Part shown: piece after piece, positions 58,301 through 64,000 of the stretch | Numbering within the stretch: the stretch's first letter is position 1 | How the letters are laid out: each line of letters opens with the position of its first letter | Assembly (NCBI RefSeq): GCF_000317595.1 | Contig: NZ_AEJC01000415.1 | Coordinates: 1-64,000, forward strand | From: Streptomyces ipomoeae 91-03 | GTDB taxonomy: Bacteria > Actinomycetota > Actinomycetes > Streptomycetales > Streptomycetaceae | DNA: 64,000 bases | Direction of reading: 5' to 3' | Program-made: the position numbers and the translations under genes | The notes under the pieces: generated by a model | Told to the model about the DNA's origin: nothing | The model's input: only the letters and a program-made list of their open reading frames with translations | Databases searched by the model: none

Positions 58301-61300
58301 AGTCCGGGGTGAGCGGGTCGCCTTCTGCCGCTGTGATCAGTGGGATTCGTGGCTCTTCGTATGTGACGGTGTCGGCGATGGCCGCGAACTCGTCCAGGAT
58401 CGGGTCCATCAGGGGTGAGTGGAAGGCGTGGGAGACCTTCAACTCCCGTGCGCGGTGGCCCTGTTCGATGAGGGTGTCCCGGATCGCCGCGATGTCGTCG
58501 GCGTCGCCGGAGATGACCGTGTTGGTGGGGCTGTTGTACGCGGCTACGGCGGTGCGCTCGGTGAGCAGCTTGGCGACGGTCTCGGCCGGGGCGGTGGTGG
58601 TGATCATCGCGCCGCCGGAGGGCAGGGACTGCATCAGGCGGGCGCGGGCGGCCACGAGCTTCGCCGCGTCCTCCAGGTCGAGCACACCGGCGATGTGAGC
58701 GGCCGTCAGCTCGCCGATGGAGTGACCGGCCACGTGGTCCGGCCGTACGCCCCAGGACTCGACGAGCCGGTACAGCGCGGTCTCGACGGCGAACAGGCCT
58801 GTCTGGGTGTAGAGCGTCCGGTCCAGCCAGCCGTCGGGATCGCTGAACACCACCTCCGCCACCGGGTGCGGGGCGTGTCCGGCGAGATGCCGGTCGAGGG
58901 CCGCGCACGCCTCGTCGAAGGCCTGTGCGTACACGGGGAAGGCGTCGTACAACTCCCGGCCCATGCCTGGGCGTTGACTGCCCTGCCCGGTGAACAGCAC
59001 CGCCAGACGGCCCTGGAGGGGGCTGCCGGTGACGAGGGAGACATGGGTACCGCCCTCGGCCAGGGCATCCAAGGCCGCCCGCGCCTGCTCATGGCCCTCG
59101 GCGACGATCACGGCGCGGTCCGGTAGCTGGGCACGGGTCGTGGCGAGCGAGTACCCCAGGTCGAGCAGGGAGTGGGTGCCGTCGAGGTGGCTCAGCAGGC
59201 GGCGGGCCTGGCCGGCGAGGGCGGCCGGGCCTCGGGCGGAGAGGACGAGAGGGGTCGCCGGGAGGGGGTGGGGGGTGAGTGTGTCCGGGGTGATGATGTC
59301 CGGGATGGTGCTGTCCGGAGCCTGTTCGAGGACGACATGGGCGTTGGTGCCGCTGATGCCGAAGGACGAGACGGCGGCGCGGCGGGGGTGGCCGTTCTCG
59401 GGCCAGTCGCGGGCCTCGGTGAGGAGTTCGACGGCGCCTTCCGACCAGTCGACCTGCGGGGTGGGCTCGTCGACGTGCAGGGTCCTGGGCAGGACGCCGT
59501 GCCGCATCGCCTGGACCATCTTGATCACACCAGCCACACCGGCGGCGCCCTGGGTGTGGCCCACGTTGGACTTGAGGGAGCCGAGCCACAGGGGCCGGTC
59601 GTCGGGCCGGTCCTGACCGTAGGTGGCGATGATCGCCTGTGCCTCGATCGGGTCGCCGAGGGCGGTGCCGGTGCCGTGCGCCTCGACGGCGTCGACGGCG
59701 GTCGGGGCCAGACCCGCGTCGGCCAGCGCCTTGCGGATGACGCGTTGCTGGGAGGGGCCGTTGGGGGCGGTGAGCCCGTTGGAGGCGCCGTCCTGGTTGA
59801 CGGCGGTACCACGGACCACGGCCAGGACGTGGTGGCCGTTGCGCCGGGCGTCGGACAGCCGCTCCAGCAGGAGCATGCCGACGCCCTCCGACCAGATCGT
59901 GCCGTCGGCGGCTGCCGCGAACGACTTGCAGCGCCCGTCGGCCGCGAACACCCGCTGCCGGGAGAACTCGATGAACGTCCCCGGACTGCTCATCACGGTC
60001 ACACCGCCCGCGAGCGCCATCGAGCACTCCCCGGCACGCAGCGCGCGCGTCGCCGTGTGGAGGGCGACCAGCGACGACGAGCAGGCCGTGTCGATGGTCA
60101 TCGTCGGCCCTTCGAGGCCGAAGAGGTACGCGACCCGGCCCGCGAGCACGCTGCCCGCCGTGCCGAGGCCGAGGAAGCCCTCGACCTCCTGCGGGATCTC
60201 GTGCAGTCCCGACGCGTAGTCGTGGTACATCAGGCCGGTGTAGACGCCGACGTCCTCGCCGCGCACAGCGCCCGGGTCGATGCCCGCGCGCTCGAACGTC
60301 TCCCAGACCGTCTCCAGCATCAGCCGCTGCTGCGGGTCCATGGCGACGGCCTCGCGGGGCGAGATCCCGAAGAAGGCGGGGTCGAAGTCGGCCGCGTCGT
60401 GCAGGAAACCGCCCTCGCGGACGTACGAGGTTCCCGTGTTCTCCGGGTCGGGGTCGTAGAGGGCGTCCAGGTCCCAGCCGCGGTCGGTGGGGAACGGGCC
60501 GATGCCGTCCCCGCCGGCCGTCACCAGGTCCCAGAGGTCCTCGGGCGAACGCACCCCGCCGGGCAGACGGCAGGCCATGCCGACGATGGCGATCGGTTCG
60601 TCGAGCGTGGGGGTGGGGTTCGTGGTGGGAAGGGACGGGGTGGCGGAGGGCCGATTGTCCGTCAGGTCGAGTTCCGACCAGAGGTGGGTGGTGAGGGTCG
60701 TCGGGGTCGGGTAGTCGAAGAGGAGCGTGGCGGGCAGGCGGATCCCGGTGAGGGTGGTCAGCCGGTTGCGCAGTTCCACCGCCGTGAGGGAGTCGAAGCC
60801 GATCTCGTTGAAGGCGCGCTCCGCCTCGACGAGGTCGGCCGACGCGTGGCCGAGTACGGCCGCCGCCTCGCCCCGGACGAGGTCGAGGAGCGTGCGCCGC
60901 GCCTCCGTCCCGCTGAGCGCGGCCAGCCGGTCGAGGAGTCGTCCGGTGCTGTCACCGGTCGCCGCGTCCGCCGCGCTCGCGGCTCGGCGGGGCGCGCGGA
61001 CGAGCCCACTGAGGACCTTGGAGAGCTGGTCGCGGGAGGCTCGGCCGCGCAGGGTGTCGTGGTCCAGTTCGGCCGGGATCACGACGGGATGCGGGACGGT
61101 CAGTGCCGTGTCGAAGAGCCGGAGGCCGTGGTCGTTCGACAGCGCCACCATGCCGGTACGGCGGATGCGCCGCAGGTCCGCATGGCTCAGCAGGTCCGCC
61201 GACTGCTCCCACAGGCCCCAGGCCAGCGCCGTCGCGGGCAGGCCGAGCGTGTGGCGGTGCTGGGCGAGCGCGTCGAGGTAGGCGTTCGCCGCCGCGTAAC

Positions 61301-64000
61301 CGCACTGGCCGGGCGCGCCGAGGACGGTCGCCGTCGCCGAGGAGAACAGCACGAACGCGTCCAGGTCGTCCCGGTCCTTGGTCAGCTCGTGCAGGTGCCA
61401 TGCCGCGTCGGCCTTCGGGCCGAGGACGTTGGCGAGCTGCGTCGGCGTGTACGTGCGGACGACGCCGTCGTCGAAGACGGCGGCGGTGTGGACGACCGCC
61501 GTGAGTGGTGTGCCGGTGAGGAGTGCGGCGAGTGCGTCGCGGTCGGTGATGTCGCAGGCCTCGATACGGACGTTCGCGCCGAGGGCGGTGAGTTCGGTAC
61601 GGAGGTCGTCGGCGCCGGGGGCGTCCGGGCCGCTGCGGCTGACGAGGAGGAGGTTGCGGACGCCGTGCCCGGTCACCAGGTGGCGGGCCAGCAGTCGGCC
61701 GAGCGAGCCGGTGCCGCCCGTGATCAGGACCGTGCCGCTCGGGTTGAGCGCGATGGGTTCGCCGTTGCCGGTCGCCTTGCCCAGGCGCGGTGCGTACAGC
61801 TTGCCCGCGCGGAGGGCGAGTTCGGGTTCGCCGAGGGTGCGGACGGTGGCCGGGACATCAGCCGTGGGGCCGTCGGACGCGTCGGACGCGTCGGTGTCGA
61901 GGAGGGTGATACGGCCCGGATTCTCCGCCTGGGCCGACTGGACCATGCCCCGGACCGCCGCGGCGGCGAGGTCGGTGACCTGGTCGTCGGGCCCGGTGGC
62001 CACTGCCCCGTGGGTGACGACGAGGAGGTGGCTGGCGTCGAGTGCGGGCTCGGCGAGCCAGGCCTGGAGGAAGGCGAGGGCGTGTGTCGTCGCCGCGTGG
62101 ACGGCCTCGGCGTCCGTCCCTCCTCGTACGTCGAACCGGATGACCGGCGGAGGCACATCAAGGCCTCGCAGGTCCCGCAGGCCTCGTAGATCGTCCGCGC
62201 CGGAGACGGTGACGGCCTCCAGTACATCGGTCTCGGAGGTGGTGATCTCCGTCCAGCCGAGCCGGTGGAGGGAGTTCGCCGGGCCCGCTGCCTCAAGCTG
62301 CTCGGCGACCACGGGTCGTGCCACCAGCGACTCGACGGTGGCGACCGGGGCGCCGGTGCCGTCCGCGATCTGGGCGGCGGTGGCGTCCCGGCCGGCGGGG
62401 AAGATCCGGACGCGGACGTGGGTGGCACCGGTGGCGTGCAGGGTGACGCCGTTCCAGGCGAACGGCAGGAGCGTCGGAGTCTCGTCGCCGTCGTCCCTGC
62501 GCGAGGCGAACATCGCGGCATGGAACGACGTGTCCAGCAGCGCGGGGTGGATGCCGTACGCCCCGGCCTCGTCGTCGGGCACGGTGAGTTCGGCGAACAC
62601 CTCGTCACCGCGGCTCCACGCCCTGCTGAGCCCCTGGAACGTGGGGCCGTAGTGGTACCCGGCGTCGGCCAGCGTCTCGTACGCGCCGTCGAGCGGGATG
62701 GGCTGCGCGCCCTCGGGCGGCCAGACAGCGAGGTCGAAGTCCGCCGGGCGGGAGGCCGTTGTGAGGGCGCCGCTCGCGTGACGGGTCCAGGCCGCCTCGG
62801 AACCCGAACCGGCGATACGGGAGTGGATGCCGATCGCCCGCCTGCCGTCCCCGGCCGGTGGCTGAACCGTCACCTGGAGCTGGACGGCCACCCCGTCCGG
62901 GATCACGAGCGGTGCCTCGATGACGAGTTCGTCGATGCCCGCGCAGCCGGTCTCCTGCGCGGCGTGCAGCGCGAGTTCGACGAAACCGGTGCCCGGCATC
63001 AGGACCGTACCGGCGATGGAGTGGTCGGCCAGCCAGGGGTGCGTCCGCGAGGACAGCTGAGTGGTGAAGAGATGGCCGCCGCTGTCGGGCAGTTGGGTCA
63101 TCGCGCCGAGGAGCGGGTGGCCGGGGGTGGTGAGGCCGAGGCCGGTGGCGTCGAGGGGGGCGTGGTCGGCCGGTACGAGCCAGTAGTCCTGGTGTTGGAA
63201 GGCGTAGGTGGGGAGGTCGACGCGTTTGCCGCCGGGGAGGATGGCGGGCCAGTCGAGGGAGGTCCCGCGGGTGTGGAGGGTGGCGAGGGCGGTGAGCAGG
63301 GCGTGGGGTTCGCGGTGGTCGGGGCGGAGGGTGGGGATGCAGGCGGTGGTGTCGAGGGTGTCGTTGACCGCCGAGGTCAGGTGCGGGGCCGGGCCGAGTT
63401 CGAGGTAGGTGGTGACGCCCTGGTCGGCGAGGGTACGGACCGCCTGCTCGAAGCGGACGGAGTCGCGGATGTGGCGCGCCCAGTAGTCCGGGGTGAGCGG
63501 GTCGCCCTCCGCCGCCGTGACGAGCGGGATACGCGGCCGGTGGAAGGTGACCGTGCCCGCGATGGCCGCGAACTCCTCCAGCACCGGGTCCATCAACGGC
63601 GAATGGAAGGCATGCGAGACCTTCAACTCCCGGACTCGGTGCCCCTGTTCGGTGAGAGCGTCGCGGATGGCCGCGATGTCGTCGGCGTCGCCTGAGATGA
63701 CCGTGTTGGTGGGGCTGTTGTACGCGGCGATGGCGGTGCGCTCGGTCAGCAGACCCGCCACCGTCTCCGCCGGGGCGGTGGTGGTGATCATCGCGCCGCC
63801 GGAGGGCAGGGACTGCATCAGGCGGGCGCGGGCGGCCACCAGCTTCGCCGCGTCCTCCAGGTCGAGCACACCGGCGATGTGAGCGGCCGTCAGCTCACCG
63901 ATCGAATGCCCGGCCACCTGGTCCGGCCGTACACCCCACGACTCCACCAGCCGGTACAGCGCGGTCTCCACCGCGAACAGCCCCGACTGCGTGTACAGCG
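55350..64000 (-). CDS. Type I modular polyketide synthase, final two modules (5' end beyond window)
   Basis: At least 2,880 codons, open to the right edge. Order from the edge: AT (partial, to about 63180), DH (63125-62290), KR (62275-60970), ACP (60945-60670), then KS (60600-59320), AT (59005-57990), DH (57960-57130), KR (57090-55720), ACP (55680-55420). Both ATs have GHSIGE and HAFH, the malonyl-CoA type. Both DHs have H-x3-G-x4-P ([11 protein letters not shown]) and a later Asp (HPALLD). Both KRs have GTGSLG, Ser-Tyr-Asn sites and the B-type DD pair (VFDDGV, VLDDGV). KS has DTACSSS, EAHGTGT and KSNVGHT. ACPs have GFDSL. No ER and no thioesterase. The C-terminus is a Gln-Thr-Ser repeat, [18 protein letters not shown]. 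Confidence 0.95.
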   Translation of the reverse strand, partial: LYTQSGLFAVETALYRLVESWGVRPDQVAGHSIGELTAAHIAGVLDLEDAAKLVAARARLMQSLPSGGAMITTTAPAETVAGLLTERTAIAAYNSPTNTVISGDADDIAAIRDALTEQGHRVRELKVSHAFHSPLMDPVLEEFAAIAGTVTFHRPRIPLVTAAEGDPLTPDYWARHIRDSVRFEQAVRTLADQGVTTYLELGPAPHLTSAVNDTLDTTACIPTLRPDHREPHALLTALATLHTRGTSLDWPAILPGGKRVDLPTYAFQHQDYWLVPADHAPLDATGLGLTTPGHPLLGAMTQLPDSGGHLFTTQLSSRTHPWLADHSIAGTVLMPGTGFVELALHAAQETGCAGIDELVIEAPLVIPDGVAVQLQVTVQPPAGDGRRAIGIHSRIAGSGSEAAWTRHASGALTTASRPADFDLAVWPPEGAQPIPLDGAYETLADAGYHYGPTFQGLSRAWSRGDEVFAELTVPDDEAGAYGIHPALLDTSFHAAMFASRRDDGDETPTLLPFAWNGVTLHATGATHVRVRIFPAGRDATAAQIADGTGAPVATVESLVARPVVAEQLEAAGPANSLHRLGWTEITTSETDVLEAVTVSGADDLRGLRDLRGLDVPPPVIRFDVRGGTDAEAVHAATTHALAFLQAWLAEPALDASHLLVVTHGAVATGPDDQVTDLAAAAVRGMVQSAQAENPGRITLLDTDASDASDGPTADVPATVRTLGEPELALRAGKLYAPRLGKATGNGEPIALNPSGTVLITGGTGSLGRLLARHLVTGHGVRNLLLVSRSGPDAPGADDLRTELTALGANVRIEACDITDRDALAALLTGTPLTAVVHTAAVFDDGVVRTYTPTQLANVLGPKADAAWHLHELTKDRDDLDAFVLFSSATATVLGAPGQCGYAAANAYLDALAQHRHTLGLPATALAWGLWEQSADLLSHADLRRIRRTGMVALSNDHGLRLFDTALTVPHPVVIPAELDHDTLRGRASRDQLSKVLSGLVRAPRRAASAADAATGDSTGRLLDRLAALSGTEARRTLLDLVRGEAAAVLGHASADLVEAERAFNEIGFDSLTAVELRNRLTTLTGIRLPATLLFDYPTPTTLTTHLWSELDLTDNRPSATPSLPTTNPTPTLDEPIAIVGMACRLPGGVRSPEDLWDLVTAGGDGIGPFPTDRGWDLDALYDPDPENTGTSYVREGGFLHDAADFDPAFFGISPREAVAMDPQQRLMLETVWETFERAGIDPGAVRGEDVGVYTGLMYHDYASGLHEIPQEVEGFLGLGTAGSVLAGRVAYLFGLEGPTMTIDTACSSSLVALHTATRALRAGECSMALAGGVTVMSSPGTFIEFSRQRVFAADGRCKSFAAAADGTIWSEGVGMLLLERLSDARRNGHHVLAVVRGTAVNQDGASNGLTAPNGPSQQRVIRKALADAGLAPTAVDAVEAHGTGTALGDPIEAQAIIATYGQDRPDDRPLWLGSLKSNVGHTQGAAGVAGVIKMVQAMRHGVLPRTLHVDEPTPQVDWSEGAVELLTEARDWPENGHPRRAAVSSFGISGTNAHVVLEQAPDSTIPDIITPDTLTPHPLPATPLVLSARGPAALAGQARRLLSHLDGTHSLLDLGYSLATTRAQLPDRAVIVAEGHEQARAALDALAEGGTHVSLVTGSPLQGRLAVLFTGQGSQRPGMGRELYDAFPVYAQAFDEACAALDRHLAGHAPHPVAEVVFSDPDGWLDRTLYTQTGLFAVETALYRLVESWGVRPDHVAGHSIGELTAAHIAGVLDLEDAAKLVAARARLMQSLPSGGAMITTTAPAETVAKLLTERTAVAAYNSPTNTVISGDADDIAAIRDTLIEQGHRARELKVSHAFHSPLMDPILDEFAAIADTVTYEEPRIPLITAAEGDPLTPDYWARHIRDSVRFEQTIRTLADQGVTTYLELGPTPHLTSAANDTVGTPACVPTLRADDPEPRALLTAVAVLHTRGIPLDWPALLPGGKRVDLPTYAFQYQPYWLDTAPRTFDVTSAGLSAPEHPLLQGKLDLPGSGGAVFTGVISLKSQPWLADHSIAGTVLMPGTGFVELALHAAQETGYAGVDELIIEAPLVIPEHGAVQLQVAVQADAGVTVHSRPEGDDPGIPWTRHASGTLTTTAEPADFDLSVWPPENARPLALDAAYEAVAAAGYHYGPVFRGLTAAWTRGDEVFAEAALPEEHHEGAARYGIHPALLDTAFHASMLTGDHEGGEGRTMLPFAWNGVTLHAAGTPHIRVRVVRSDTGATTAQLADCTGAPVVAIRSVVARPAATDRLAGPTPGAESLYRVEWHKAVTNPIQAEPAAVPVDGPQDIADLAKATAAGSPAPELIVLEVAGTTEETGDRPETVHALTTHVLSVVQAWLAEPSLDGTRLLAVTRGAVGVDTHDPVTDLAASAVWGLLRAAQSEHPGRVVLVDLDDDAPDWSTAAVLPAALSTGEPQVALRGGTAYVPRFVRGAAHAPHPQTGGTGTEDNTTGTAVTLDPNGTVLVTGGTGSLGALVARRLVTAHGIRHLLLTSRSGPGAPGAAELKAELTELGARVRIEACDATDREALAALLGTVPDSVPLTAVVHTAGVLDDGVLTALTPERLSTVLAPKVDAAWNLHELTKDRELGAFVLFSSVSGLMGGAGQGNYAAANAYLNALAHHRRTEGRAALTLAWGLWDQAGGMTTGLTETDRKRLARGGLAPLGTDEGLALFDAALRDGDTALAVPVRLDYTALRAQASDGTLPHLLHGLVRRVRRAAIAPAGAAPVEEPLAVRLAGLSAEEQEATLLTLIRGTAAQVLGLPAAESFPADAFFFEAGFDSLTAVELRNRLSEATAVRLSSTFVFDHPTAQLLAEQLRQEITQQSTQSAQSTQTAQIAQED
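58513..58716 (-). repeat. AT segment nearly identical to that of the preceding module
   Basis: Inside the PKS, this stretch matches 63697-63900 at a constant offset of 5,184 bp. It includes an exact run of about 70 bases from 58585 and another of about 55 bases after one mismatch. Similar close matching continues through the GHSIGE region and parts of the DH. Recent duplication or gene conversion between modules is likely. Confidence 0.7.

Noticed and set aside
59172-62189. 1005-codon + strand frame across the PKS
   Set aside because: Antisense to well-defined PKS domains; composition is that of a reverse-frame shadow.
1-64000. tRNA, rRNA, CRISPR arrays, insertion sequences, phage genes
   Set aside because: I looked for their hallmarks (clover-leaf ends, regular repeats with unique spacers, DDE transposases, integrases) and saw none; small RNAs cannot be excluded by eye.

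Overview
The window looks like chromosome of a Streptomyces-type actinomycete. G+C is very high with strong third-position GC bias, GTG and TTG starts are common, there are many small translationally coupled operons with GGAGG-like ribosome sites, TAT and lipoprotein leaders, and part of a modular type I polyketide synthase (PKS). I see no rRNA, tRNA, CRISPR array, transposase or phage gene. It is accessory metabolism plus the edge of a secondary-metabolite cluster.

Layout. (1) 1-14.5 kb: a catabolic island of three transcription units. One leftward unit (7123 to 1) carries a luciferase-like oxidoreductase, cupin, glutaryl-type acyl-CoA dehydrogenase, P450, CoA ligase, alcohol dehydrogenase and ferredoxin. 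A second leftward unit (9400 to 7354) carries a carboxymuconolactone-decarboxylase-like protein, a FAH-family hydrolase and a MarR regulator. A rightward unit (9649 on) carries an extradiol dioxygenase, a PaaZ/BoxD-like aldehyde dehydrogenase, a second FAH hydrolase and a frameshifted MFS pump. A 29-bp operator is shared by the promoter regions (24 of 29 bases), so I infer one MarR-controlled regulon for an aromatic or cyclic compound of unknown identity. (2) 14.5-17.3 kb: a LysR regulator, then a metal-type ArsR regulator divergent from an MFS exporter with a His-rich tail, around a 12-2-12 operator. (3) 17.3-24.0 kb: a urea ABC transporter operon (urtABCDE), a MarR regulator and a leaderless AmiC-like amide/urea sensor. 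(4) 24.3-25.0 kb: a PlsC-like acyltransferase. (5) 25.4-35.4 kb: all six steps of the non-phosphorylating L-fucose pathway in one overlapping operon, divergent from a sugar ABC importer and a GntR regulator. (6) 35.5-40.1 kb: RraA-like aldolase, exported lactonase, GntR regulator and a 511-aa aconitase lacking its middle and all its cluster cysteines, with two matching operators. (7) 40.1-46.8 kb: a scar of a broken regulator, then two tautomerase-like genes, a TetR regulator and a zinc alcohol dehydrogenase linked by four copies of an 18-bp operator, with an AidB-like dehydrogenase/PaaX pair between them. (8) 46.8-64 kb: right-hand part of a probable ansamycin cluster: DHQ-synthase-like enzyme, two LAL regulators, type II thioesterase, RifF-like amide synthase and the end of the PKS.

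The ansamycin call rests on the amide synthase (intact Cys-His-Asp triad) lying just downstream of the terminal PKS gene, the absence of a C-terminal thioesterase, an isolated DHQ-synthase paralogue (possible aminoDHQ synthase for the AHBA starter), and paired LAL regulators. The last two modules are malonyl-specific with DH and KR, predicting an unbranched conjugated diene next to the macrolactam carbonyl. Most other AHBA genes are not in view.

Strongest oddities: the internally deleted aconitase, the shared-operator regulons (MarR, GntR, TetR), the metal-sensor pair, and degenerate tandem repeats at several gene ends. All function calls are by reading the sequence; no database search was run.
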